DNA of 64,000 nt from Verrucomicrobiia bacterium (GTDB lineage: Bacteria; Verrucomicrobiota; Verrucomicrobiia; Verrucomicrobiales; DEV007). A program made the translations under genes and the position numbers. Location of the stretch: assembly GCA_020439995.1 (NCBI GenBank), contig JAGROY010000051.1, positions 1-64,000 on the forward strand, given 5' to 3'. Shown one piece after another: positions 38,017 through 46,711 of this stretch. Each line of letters starts with the position of its first letter. Position 1 is the stretch's first letter. Under the pieces are notes generated by a model. It did no database searches. It had not been told where the DNA came from and saw only the letters and a list, made by a program, of their open reading frames with translations.

Positions 38017-38026
38017 TGAAGTTTTA

Positions 38027-41000
38027 TTAGTTCTTACGAATCCGGTAATAGCCGACCGCCGCGCCAGTCCGTGATGGGTCATCATCGGTGAACGAGGTCT
38101 CGGCCCCTTCAGAAGGCACTCCATCATCCAGTTCCTGCCAGATCTCATCAGTCAGGCTGGCTTTGTATTCGACAGAATACTCACCGTTGGGCGAACTCTG
38201 CCACGTAAGCGTCACTTCAGAAGAATCCCTCGTAACAGAAGTTATCTGGAATGGAACACTGGCTGACAAGGCTTCAAGAGTCACTCCATTGAGAATCGCA
38301 TTGCCGTCTGGAAAAGGAACATCCGTGCCATTGAGTTCGACAACCAGCGTACTGGAAGCTGCTACAAACTCGATGGAAACCACAGCCCCGCTGTCCGTCC
38401 CGGCGTTACCTCCAGGATTATCGAGATCTTCCAGTTGGAGCCGACCGGCATTAAAATCCCGGAGCACACGTGCACCGTTGATAAATGTGTCCCACCCACG
38501 GTCACAGCATTTCTCAGCGTGCAGAGTCTGCAGCTTGTAGCGGCGGCCGGGCTCCAGATTCTCCATCGTGAGCACGACTCCTCCTGGACGGCCTGTCCAC
38601 CGGATACCATTCATTACAGCCTCAAGGTTGTCGTTATCGTCACCATCGCCAAACTCCATTGGATCTCCCCAGGGAGATTCGTCATTTACTGCGTCCAGCG
38701 TGAAGCCATCCGTGTCATTCTCACCCGTAAAGAATGCGTCGCCTACTTGACCAGCTTCACCTGAGGAACTGGCATTCACTGCATAGAGAAATTCGCCCTC
38801 AAAGTCCAGAGCTTCGTCGTCGGCACTGATAAACTTTGCAGTCGACACCAAAACGTCTGCCTTACTCGCCGGATCCTTTGGATCCGATCCAAGAGCAACT
38901 TCGAAACCATCATCCTGACCATCCGCATCGCTGTCTACCAGAATCGGACTGGTCCCGATCGTGTTCACCTCGTCGCCATCACTCAAGCCATCGCCGTCAG
39001 AATCGCTACTATTGGGATTGCTCATGTGAGTCACCACTTCAGCACCATCAGACAACCCATCATCATCGGAATCTGAATTGTTAGGATTGGTCAAGTGTGT
39101 GTTGACCTCATCGCCGTCGGTCAGCAAATCGCCATCAGAATCAGGATTCTTTGGATCCGTGCGCCTGTCGTGCTCCTGCTTATTTGTCAGCCCGTCTGGC
39201 GCAGGCACATCCTCGTCTTCCGTGCCCACCCGTGTCAGGTCACCAAAATTCGCGATCTCCCAAACGTCGAGCATGCCGTCACCATCGCTGTCCGCGCCGG
39301 GATCCTGAAAAAACATCACTTCGTTCAATCCAACGCGAAGATCGTTTGTTCCCTGGTCGTCCAAGTCATCATTTGTCACTTCCAATCGGACATGGGTGAC
39401 TCCAGATTTCACAAAAGGCACTTCCTGAAATCCCTCCGTGAAATCCTGTAGCTCAATTTCTTCGCCTGGATCTGAGAAACTGCCTCCTCCGTCAGTCGAA
39501 GTAGCAATAGTGAAGCGGTCGGTTTCTGAATCATTCCATCCGGAGTTCGAAGTGTTCAAAATATTGATTTTAGTCAGATCGTAGGCCTGCCCCAGATCGA
39601 ACGTCACCACTTCCGTGAACGTTCCCTCAAGCGCAATCCAGTGAGTTCCGAGGTGGCTATCTCGATTCCCCTCATCCAGTTCGCCATCGAGAAGATTCGA
39701 CACATCAAAGGTGCCGCTGTCATTATAGGTAGATCCTGCCTCAGCAACGATCGTCTCGGGATCGATGAGTATTCCAGGACTCGGCCCCGGCACGCCGAGG
39801 AACTCCACTTCATTGAGCCCGACGCGGACGTCATCGGTTTCCTGATCATCAGCATTGTCATTGGTGACCGTCAGTCGCACATGCGTGATATTTTCCGCCG
39901 CAAACGGAACGGCCTGCACGCCCTCGGAAAAATCCAGTGCAGTGATCGCAGCAGAAGGTTCAGAAAAAGTCTCGCCGTTGGTCGAAGTAGCGATCGTAAA
40001 CGTATCAGTTTCCGAGTCATTCCAACCGCTATTCGAGGTATTCAAAATGCGAAGCCCGGACAGATTGTAGTTGCTGCCCAGATCAAAGGTCACCGTCTCG
40101 GTGAATGTTCCCTCAAGCGCGAGCCAGTGTGTTCCCAAGTGAGCGTCGCGATTTCCTTCATCGGTTTCGCCATCCAGTAGATTCGATGCGTCAAAAGTTC
40201 CCGAGTCATTGTAAGTGGAACCGGCCTCAGCTGTCACATCTTCGCGATCGATCAGGTCTCCGCCGATGACCTCGGCGACGAGCGGATTCGTTTCGAAAAT
40301 GTTCACTTCATCACCATCCGTAAGCGTATCCTCGTCGGTATCGGCAACTTTTGGATTCGTTTCGATGTCATGCTCCTGCTTGTTAGTGAGTCCATCCGGC
40401 TTCGGCAGATCTTCGTCTTCCGTGCCGTCTCTGGTAAGGTCACCAAATACCGCGATCTCCCAGGCATCGATCATTCCATCCGTGTCCGTGTCCACACCAC
40501 TGTAAAACTGTACCTCGTTGAGACCAACACGAGCATCTGTGGTGCCCTGATCGTTCGCCTGATCGTTCGTCACCACCAGCTGCACGTTCGTCACTCCGCT
40601 CTCAAGAACCAGCACGCGCTGGAAGCCTTCACTGAAATCCTTAAGCGCGATTGGATCCGAGGGCTCGGAGAATGTTGCACCATCATCTTTCGATAAAGAA
40701 AGTGTAAAAGTGTCCGTCTCCGAATCATTCCACCCGGAATTGGACGTGTTGAGAATCTTCAGCTGCGCCAATTCGTATGCCGCTCCCAGATCGAAGGTGA
40801 GAGTTTCGGAAAATGTTCCATTGAAAGCAAGCCAGTGGGTTCCTAAATGAGCGTCTCTGTTCCCCTCCTCTGTTTCTCCATCGAGAAGATTCTCTGCGTC
40901 GAATGTCCCTGAGTCATTGTAAGTTGAACCGGCCTCGACCGTGATCGTGCCTGGATCAATCAGTTCTTGGGATGTGGCCAGCGACCACGTAAACAGGCAT

Positions 41001-41038
41001 AGGATGCCTCCTGCGAGAATGCTTGGGTGGGGTTTCAT
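38027..41038 (-). CDS. Secreted protein with three discoidin-like repeats
   Basis: This 1003-residue protein starts best at ATG 41038 (MKPHPSILAGGILCLFTWSL), a signal peptide; the open frame to 41266 would overlap the next gene. It contains three copies of a 140-residue F5/8-type-C-like beta-sandwich (each starts EAGSTYNDSGTFD and includes GTHWLA/I, TFDLG and ILNTSNSGWNDSETD). Type-3-like Asp-rich loops follow repeat 1 and repeat 3, the latter a long array (DSDGDGLSDGDEVNT) that probably binds calcium. A further beta domain and a C-terminal module (VTLTWQSSPNGEYSVEYK ... GYYRIRKN) end the protein. Discoidin-like folds bind carbohydrates, so a surface adhesin or glycan-binding role is likely. 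Confidence 0.82.
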   Translation of the reverse strand: MKPHPSILAGGILCLFTWSLATSQELIDPGTITVEAGSTYNDSGTFDAENLLDGETEEGNRDAHLGTHWLAFNGTFSETLTFDLGAAYELAQLKILNTSNSGWNDSETDTFTLSLSKDDGATFSEPSDPIALKDFSEGFQRVLVLESGVTNVQLVVTNDQANDQGTTDARVGLNEVQFYSGVDTDTDGMIDAWEIAVFGDLTRDGTEDEDLPKPDGLTNKQEHDIETNPKVADTDEDTLTDGDEVNIFETNPLVAEVIGGDLIDREDVTAEAGSTYNDSGTFDASNLLDGETDEGNRDAHLGTHWLALEGTFTETVTFDLGSNYNLSGLRILNTSNSGWNDSETDTFTIATSTNGETFSEPSAAITALDFSEGVQAVPFAAENITHVRLTVTNDNADDQETDDVRVGLNEVEFLGVPGPSPGILIDPETIVAEAGSTYNDSGTFDVSNLLDGELDEGNRDSHLGTHWIALEGTFTEVVTFDLGQAYDLTKINILNTSNSGWNDSETDRFTIATSTDGGGSFSDPGEEIELQDFTEGFQEVPFVKSGVTHVRLEVTNDDLDDQGTNDLRVGLNEVMFFQDPGADSDGDGMLDVWEIANFGDLTRVGTEDEDVPAPDGLTNKQEHDRRTDPKNPDSDGDLLTDGDEVNTHLTNPNNSDSDDDGLSDGAEVVTHMSNPNSSDSDGDGLSDGDEVNTIGTSPILVDSDADGQDDGFEVALGSDPKDPASKADVLVSTAKFISADDEALDFEGEFLYAVNASSSGEAGQVGDAFFTGENDTDGFTLDAVNDESPWGDPMEFGDGDDNDNLEAVMNGIRWTGRPGGVVLTMENLEPGRRYKLQTLHAEKCCDRGWDTFINGARVLRDFNAGRLQLEDLDNPGGNAGTDSGAVVSIEFVAASSTLVVELNGTDVPFPDGNAILNGVTLEALSASVPFQITSVTRDSSEVTLTWQSSPNGEYSVEYKASLTDEIWQELDDGVPSEGAETSFTDDDPSRTGAAVGYYRIRKN
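39310..40970 (-). repeat. Three tandem coding repeats (discoidin-like modules)
   Basis: Three copies of about 420-450 bp lie roughly at 40500-40950, 39790-40235 and 39310-39755. Conserved DNA words include CATTGTAAGT(T/G)GAACCGGCCTC in the first two and its diverged form in the third. The first two copies are separated by an Asp-rich spacer that also occurs after copy three, so the ancestral unit was probably module plus spacer. Confidence 0.75.
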
Positions 41039-41109
41039 ACGGCCGGGTAAATACCAGATTCGACGCGGCGGCCGCAATCTCATTTTGGAATATTCATCAT
41101 TCCTCCGAC

Positions 41110-43041
41110 TTATTGCCCACCCGGCAGCCGGTTCCCTTGCACGATCCGTTCCATCCATTCTTTCACTTCCGAATTCCCTGGATCGAGTTGTTGGGCTCTT
41201 TCGAATGAGTGCATGGCAAGACCCGCATTTCCCAGCTGCAACTGAAGTTTCCCGAGATTGAGCCAAGCCGTTGGTTCGTTGGGCTCGTTCTCTACAATCG
41301 TTTGAAATGCAGTGAGAACTTCAGCCGGTTCATTTCTCGCGAGATGCACCTGCGCTTTCACGCGAATGGCTCCTCCCTGATACGAATCCGCCAGCACAGC
41401 ATCCGCAAGTCGAAGTGCTTCACTGGACTTCCCCTGCGCCAGACGCACTCGTGCTAAATTGACAGCGGGCTCTGCAAAGTGCGGATCCAACGCGATCGCC
41501 GCTACCAGGTGAGGCACGGCATCGTCGCTCCTGCCTGCCTGAAGCAGAGCAACCGCCAGATTGTTCCGGGCAGCAGGCAAATCGGGCCCGACCTCAACAG
41601 CGATTTCCAGCATTTCAAGCCCACGCGCCTGCGCATTCCGTTCAAGCAGCTGAGTGCCCATCAGCATCAAAAGTTCGGCATATTTTTGTCCATCGGCCTC
41701 CAGTGACTCCCGGTGCTCGACCACAAATCGCTCAGCCTCAGCATTCCAGCCGCGATCGAGCAATTCCTTGGCGATGCCCGAGTAGTAGATAGTGTCGGGA
41801 CCATGTGCCCATCGCCCATCAAAAGGAGTCGCAAATTTCGTCCAATCGTCTGCCGATCCCTGAAGGGCTGCTATCGCAGGGAGCAAGTCTGCGGGCTCAA
41901 TAGCGCCCCTGTAAATACTCGCGATTCGACCACTTGTATCAATGAGCAGCGTCGTCGGCACCGGCAGCTTTTCGGGCCGGACGAACACCGTGTTGTGAAC
42001 GATGTGCAACAGTTCGATCGTCTTCTCCGCCGCAATCCCGGCATCAAAAGGAAAGCCTGCGTCAGCGAGAATCTTCCTCGCCTTCTCAAGTTCTCCAGCA
42101 TCGCCACCTGCGGCGACATCCACACACAGCGCCAGGACATCGACGCCCGCACTCTGGAACAACTCCGCCTGTTCCGCCATGCCCCGAAGCTCGGCCAAAC
42201 AGGGTACGCACCATGTTGCCCAGAGGTTAAGTACCAACGGACGTTCCAGCTTTGAGTCAATCTCTCTGGACTCCCCTTCCCCATTGAGGGCAATGTAAGG
42301 AATCGCGGGTAACGGCACCCGCCGTTCCAGGATTGCGGTCACTGTCGCTTCCTCCGGCGTCACCGGCGCGGGATCCACTTTCGGAATACGGACAACCGGC
42401 GCATCCCATGGCTGAGCTTGTCCGCTGCCACAGTTCATAAGGAAATGCCGTCCAGGCTCGCAGCCTGCGAACTCTTCACGCTGACCTCCCGGCCATCGAA
42501 CTTCGGCACGGACAATCTTCGCCCCCTTGGGAATGCCAAAGTGCAGCCACGCGCTCGACTGGCTGATGAATCCCTGTCCGCCATGCAGGCTGCGCACCAA
42601 TACCGCTTCGCCGCCATCTTCGGTTTCAAGTGTGAGATCGACGCGACTCCCGATAGCATCGCGGTTGACTCCACCACTGCCCACCAGCTTGAGCAAAACA
42701 AAACTGCCAGTGCGTGCGCCCGCATGATTCTCCAGGATGCGCACACGCGGAGCCGTACGATTGGTCGTGATGAAATCGAGATCGCCATCGAAATCCCAGT
42801 CGATTGAAGCGAGCCCGCGGGAGTCGTCAGGAAAATCGAACCCGGTCAGAGCGGAGGCGTCGACGAAGTTCGGGATGCTCTTCGACTCTGCCGAATTTCC
42901 AAGATTCAGGAACAGGTTGTTCCGTTCGTTGCCACTCCAGGAGGTTCCCTGATCGACGCGTCGATTCAGCTCAACGGTGGCATCGGCGTATGCCTTTGCC
43001 GCTCCTTCGTACTCCGATTCCAGCACGGGGGCTTGCGACAC
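41110..43041 (-). CDS. ASPIC-thioredoxin-TPR half of split CRTAC1 protein
   Basis: As a separate gene it would begin at GTG 43041 with 643 residues. It has an end-of-FG-GAP/ASPIC-UnbV region (about 1-215: IDWDFDGDLDFITTNRTAPR, AIGSRVDL, VRWPGGQREEF), a TlpA-like thioredoxin domain (about 250-400) with the redox motif WATWCVPC, then about six TPR helices pairs (PAARNNLAVALLQAGRSDDA, PTAWLNLGKLQLQLGNAG). It lacks a signal peptide and starts in the middle of a domain, and it lies exactly in frame with the upstream half, separated only by a TGA at 43063-43065. It is better viewed as the C-terminal part of one 1265-residue lipoprotein. Confidence 0.8.
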   Translation of the reverse strand: MSQAPVLESEYEGAAKAYADATVELNRRVDQGTSWSGNERNNLFLNLGNSAESKSIPNFVDASALTGFDFPDDSRGLASIDWDFDGDLDFITTNRTAPRVRILENHAGARTGSFVLLKLVGSGGVNRDAIGSRVDLTLETEDGGEAVLVRSLHGGQGFISQSSAWLHFGIPKGAKIVRAEVRWPGGQREEFAGCEPGRHFLMNCGSGQAQPWDAPVVRIPKVDPAPVTPEEATVTAILERRVPLPAIPYIALNGEGESREIDSKLERPLVLNLWATWCVPCLAELRGMAEQAELFQSAGVDVLALCVDVAAGGDAGELEKARKILADAGFPFDAGIAAEKTIELLHIVHNTVFVRPEKLPVPTTLLIDTSGRIASIYRGAIEPADLLPAIAALQGSADDWTKFATPFDGRWAHGPDTIYYSGIAKELLDRGWNAEAERFVVEHRESLEADGQKYAELLMLMGTQLLERNAQARGLEMLEIAVEVGPDLPAARNNLAVALLQAGRSDDAVPHLVAAIALDPHFAEPAVNLARVRLAQGKSSEALRLADAVLADSYQGGAIRVKAQVHLARNEPAEVLTAFQTIVENEPNEPTAWLNLGKLQLQLGNAGLAMHSFERAQQLDPGNSEVKEWMERIVQGNRLPGGQ

Positions 43042-43065
43042 GACCTGCCGCCAGTAGAAACTTCA
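43032..43065 (-). promoter_or_regulatory. In-frame TGA followed by SECIS-like stem-loop (candidate)
   Basis: The TGA at 43065-43063 is followed on the minus strand by exactly 11 nt (AGTTTCTACTG), then GCGGC-AGGTCGT-GTCGC: a 5-bp stem (43051-43047 with 43039-43035, one G-U pair) with a 7-nt loop that begins A-G-G-T-C. Two further pairs flank a G-A mismatch. In E. coli fdhF the SECIS mini-helix also starts 11 nt after UGA and carries an AGGUCU loop whose G and U contact SelB. The spacing of 16 nt from TGA to loop and the G within the first two loop bases satisfy the usual bacterial SECIS rules. Whether it works is unproven. Confidence 0.5.
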
Positions 43066-44907
43066 CAAGTCTGGCGCATCCGCCGGCCCGCTGATGAATC
43101 CATTCGTCACCAGAATGTCCTCCCATCCATCGTGATTGACATCAGCGAACACTGTTCCCCATGACCACAGTCCTTTGTAGACGCCCGCCGCCGCACTTAC
43201 ATGGCTAAAATTTCCGTCCGTACCCTTTTGAAAGAGTGAATTCCCCATCGCCGCCCTGCGCCAGCCGGCAACGTGCTGGTCATCCACGCCAGCGACAGAA
43301 CGCTTGAAGTTTTTCTGGTAAGCAATCCGACGCCCGGCAGATGAATACATATTGCTGACGTAGACGTCAGGGACACCGTCGCGATTCGGATCTCCCCAGG
43401 AAACGCCCATACTCGTCGTCATGTCTTCCACACCGACCGCCTCCGCCACGTCACTGAAACGAATCGCGCCATCCTCGCCTTTGTCGCAACGATAAAGGTT
43501 GTTGCGCCCGTAATCGTTCGCGACATAAAGATCCAGGTCGCCGTCGCCATCATAATCTTCCCACGAGGCAGCCATCGACCATCGTGTGTTGTTCTCGTCC
43601 AGGCCGACAGCGGCTGTGACGTCTTCAAATTTCCAGCCGCCCAGATTCTTCAGCAAAGCATTGACGCCACCGTTCTTCGCATCATGAAGCGGAACCGGAT
43701 TCTTTGGCCGTCCCAGATCGTCAAAGTTCTGGTAGCGGCAGACATAAAGGTCCAACAGGCCATCAGCATCATAATCGGCAGCTGCCAGCGAGAAAATTTG
43801 CCCGAGCGGCGGCAGACTGAAGCGCGGTTCAAACTTGCCTCCCACATTCTCAAACAGATCGAATGGCGAGCGGAAGGCGACGGCCAGATCCTGATCGCCA
43901 TCGTTGTCAAAATCGACCAGCAGGGCACTGGTCGTATTGTCTTTGAAATCGAGCCCATACTCTGCCGCTCCATCACGCACACTGCCGTCAGGCTGGCGCA
44001 TGAGCAAAATGTTAGGCAGCCCCTCAGGCTGACAAAGGTAGACATCCTCAAACCCGTCGCCATCCACATCGCCTATAGCAACGCCATGTTGAAAACGATG
44101 TTTGAGCCGGGGCAGTCGGGTAACCCAGTAGTTGGCATCGCGATTAAGACTGTCCTGAAAACACGGCAGCTCTCCCAGCAGGGATTGAGTGACATCGATC
44201 AATGTCGTTCCCGTACCACCGTGATTCGATTCCAGTTCTTCAAATTCCATCATCTGCACGCTTATTAGAAGTGGCGGAGTGTCGAACGTTCCACCCGTGC
44301 GCCAGCGGCACCGCCACTTCCCCTGCTGTTGAATGGATGCACTCGCGCCAACGACGTACGCACTCATATCCGTCTGGGTTACGGCTTCATCATCGCTTTC
44401 AATCTGAACGTTGAAATGCTTCACAGAGATGCGAGGCACGGCACCTGCTGGCCACCTTGCAGCCAGCTTCCCGTACGCGGCGGAAAGATCACCAAGTTCG
44501 CCAACTGACACCCCTTCAGCATCGCCCTGTTTCCATCGGCGCACGGTCACCCCATCTCGCTCAAACACGGTGGTTCCAGCAGCTTCATCAGGCCGAAGCT
44601 GGCCCAGCGCAGCCTCCTTCGACTCTAACACAAGCCCCGTAAAATCCGCACTCTCTCCCGACACTCGCGCCGACTCAAGAACGTCCACAATTTCGGCCAG
44701 TTGAGCTTGCGCTGAATCCTGAAACGCTTCCGTATCCGATGCTGACACATTGACTACAGCGACCGGCTCGATCACACGCGGCAGTTCGGCTTCGTGCTGC
44801 AACTGAGCAACCTCCTGCTCACTACACGCACCCAGGCAAAGCAGCAAACACAGGCAGACAAAACCACCGAACTGACGCACTTGAATGTTGGAATAGAAGG
44901 ATCGCAT
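43063..44907 (-). CDS. FG-GAP (CRTAC1-type) lipoprotein half, ends at in-frame TGA
   Basis: The 614 sense codons start at ATG 44907 (MRSFYSNIQVRQFGGF), giving a lipoprotein signal with lipobox LGAC; the longer frame to 44997 lacks a signal at its start. After about 270 residues of unknown fold, FG-GAP/VCBS repeats follow (AIGDVDGDGFEDVYLCQP, LLVDFDNDGDQDLAVAFRSP, AADYDADGLLDLYVCRY, SWEDYDGDGDLDLYVANDYG, SWGDPNRDGVPDVYVSNMYS, FADVNHDGWEDILVTNGF), the calcium-binding integrin-like propeller. The frame ends in a TGA after DAPDL, and the next codons (SFYWRQVVSQAPVLE) continue the usual CRTAC1 sequence in the same frame. So it is the N-terminal part of a protein split by one stop codon. Confidence 0.85.
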   Translation of the reverse strand: MRSFYSNIQVRQFGGFVCLCLLLCLGACSEQEVAQLQHEAELPRVIEPVAVVNVSASDTEAFQDSAQAQLAEIVDVLESARVSGESADFTGLVLESKEAALGQLRPDEAAGTTVFERDGVTVRRWKQGDAEGVSVGELGDLSAAYGKLAARWPAGAVPRISVKHFNVQIESDDEAVTQTDMSAYVVGASASIQQQGKWRCRWRTGGTFDTPPLLISVQMMEFEELESNHGGTGTTLIDVTQSLLGELPCFQDSLNRDANYWVTRLPRLKHRFQHGVAIGDVDGDGFEDVYLCQPEGLPNILLMRQPDGSVRDGAAEYGLDFKDNTTSALLVDFDNDGDQDLAVAFRSPFDLFENVGGKFEPRFSLPPLGQIFSLAAADYDADGLLDLYVCRYQNFDDLGRPKNPVPLHDAKNGGVNALLKNLGGWKFEDVTAAVGLDENNTRWSMAASWEDYDGDGDLDLYVANDYGRNNLYRCDKGEDGAIRFSDVAEAVGVEDMTTSMGVSWGDPNRDGVPDVYVSNMYSSAGRRIAYQKNFKRSVAGVDDQHVAGWRRAAMGNSLFQKGTDGNFSHVSAAAGVYKGLWSWGTVFADVNHDGWEDILVTNGFISGPADAPDL

Positions 44908-45087
44908 CTCCGAAGATTTTTCAAAATAACACCAGCTCCGAATGATAGGGATTTTCGCGTTCCAAAACAAGTCTCCTATTGCGAGCGACGACCGCAAACC
45001 TCGTGCGGATCGGAAAATCCCCCGTTAAACTTGATCCATGCTGCCTAGAAATAATTGAAGATTCACCGCTGAGGTAGCTCTTGAACA

Positions 45088-45798
45088 ATGCCGCAGGAAT
45101 CGTCAACAAGCCCGGATCCTGGAGAATCGGGAGCAAGGATTCGACGAGCAGCCCGTTCCTGCGAGCTCTAAGAGTTCTGCAGTCGCCTCGACACCAGTCA
45201 AATTGAAGGGGAGCTAGTCCACCTGTTCCGGGAGTCGCCTGAGTTTGGGCAAAGTCTCTCGCATCGCCTGACAGGCTTCCTTGAAACGCCCAACTCTGGG
45301 GCGCTCACCTTAGTCGCCGCAGGTGGTGAAGCTGCCGTGTCTTTTGATGCGGAAAATCAACAGGTCACCAAACTGAGCGGCCCCCCTGCAACTTGTGAGA
45401 TCGGCTGGACTATCGTAAAGGAATCCGATGGCCGTTTGAGTTTGAAACCCAGTAGCATCAATGCTGTGCTTGCTAGGCTTGCCCTGTTCGAGGCGCTGTT
45501 TCCTACAGGCCTTTCCGCTGAGGCGGTGGCTGCGGATGGTTCATTTCTTCTGGTGCGGCAGCCGTTCATTGTTGGAACCCATCCCACTGTTGAAGAGTTG
45601 GATCAATGGATGCGCCGAGAGGGCTGGGAGAAGATTCACCCTCCATCGCATGGCCGCACGCTCAATTCATTGACTTGGAGCAAGGCCCGTTGGGGAGCCA
45701 CCGATGTGCGACCGGAGAACGTCATTCGGTGCGAAGCGGACGGGCAGCTTTATCCTAAAAGCGGGAATGGGAAATCGGCCAGCCTCGTTTCCCTTTGA
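45088..45798 (+). pseudogene. Degraded kinase-fold-like gene remnant
   Basis: A frame from ATG 45088 is interrupted by TAA at 45169 after 27 codons and then runs open to 45798. The post-stop region (IEGELVHLFRESPEFG, GGEAAVSFDAENQQVTKLS, LARLALFEALFPTGLS, RQPFIVGTHPTVEELDQWMR, ATDVRPENVIRCEADGQLYP) resembles polyvalent-protein or aminoglycoside-kinase-like folds: a lysine-containing beta sheet, a hinge and a D-x-R-P-E-N catalytic-loop-like motif with the metal-binding Asp region missing after LYP, where the sequence becomes unrelated. The alternative is a small intact gene starting at GTG 45337. The family assignment is tentative. Confidence 0.45.
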
Positions 45799-45989
45799 CG
45801 ACCAACGAATTCCCATTGCTCCGCAATGAACCTTTTGGGTGAGCACTCATTGATTCTGAAAGCGTTGCGTCAGAGGCAATTGGCCAGTTTTCACCCCGTC
45901 CATTGCGGTTTTTAGGTTTATTCGATCGGCTTCATCGTTGGCGGGAGCGAAGTGGCGTGAAGCAGCTTGAAGCTGATGCTTTTTGGCGG

Positions 45990-46680
45990 CTAAGTCCTGG
46001 GTTTCCCCGCAAATCCAGTTCCGCTACCCCACAAATCGCGGAGAGTGCGTAGCCCCCCCAAATGCACCTTAGGAACTCGGGCTCCGCTGGTTCGCTGCAC
46101 TCCCATCCGTGTCCGATTTTTCTCAAACACCGATTCGACAAACGCAGCACTCCCCAACGAAAGGCCATCCACGAGATACAATACCGCATCTCCGCAGCAA
46201 TGCGGGGGCTGGTAATTCAAAGTCACGCGCCTCCTCGGCTTTTTCAAACTCTTCCGGCGTCAACCCCTTGCGCACCACACAATCCTCTTCACCCCGCAAC
46301 CGACGCCCCGCCTCCATCAGCAACTGCCGATACCGCCGATGCACCTTCTTCCACGCCCTCACCATTACGACGAGCAGCACCGCGCTCCCCCAGCACCTCA
46401 TACACACCATTGCGTGCAATCCCCTGCCCGTTTAACGCCTCCGGCCTCCGCATACCCGCGCCATCGCCACTCACGTGGATCCTTCACGATCCCAGCACGC
46501 ATCCAGGTCAATGTACGCCGCCACCGTGGCCAGCCCCCCAGGCTCCCCCTGCACTAACACACTCTCAAACCGATCGTCCCTCAGCGGCCCATTGCGCTTC
46601 TTGCACAAATTGTATCGATGACTGAACCGCTGCTTAGTCTCCCCCACGAACGCCGACAAAACATACAATCCACGTCCCAT
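45990..46680 (-). pseudogene. Truncated, frameshifted RAYT-type transposase
   Basis: Four overlapping minus-strand frames together give the C-terminal half of a REP-associated tyrosine transposase. Frame one (46471-46680): FVGETKQRFSHRYNLCKKR, DDRFESVLVQGEPG, LATVAAYIDLD. Then come 46289-46474 and 46123-46419 (LTPEEFEKAEEARDFELPAP), and frame four (45990-46247): GDAVLYLVDGLSLGSAAFVE, SVFEKNRTRMGV, GLRTLRDL. These blocks match, in order, the family pattern of KQRF, RF-x-SVLVE, AAYIDLNPVRAG, LLRC-x-VRYF-x-DG-x-x-LGS-x-x-FVE and LRDLR. The HUH nuclease N-terminus is missing and at least three frameshifts are present. Confidence 0.72.
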
Positions 46681-46711
46681 CCACGTCCCTTAATCTACGC
46701 CCCTCGACAGA

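Noticed and set aside
41039..41266. N-terminal extension of the discoidin-like protein
   Set aside because: It overlaps the CRTAC1/TPR gene end and a proper signal peptide begins at 41038.
45169..45171. Internal TAA in the kinase-like remnant as a possible recoding site
   Set aside because: TAA does not encode selenocysteine, and the flanking sequence decays at the C-terminus, so degradation is the simpler explanation.
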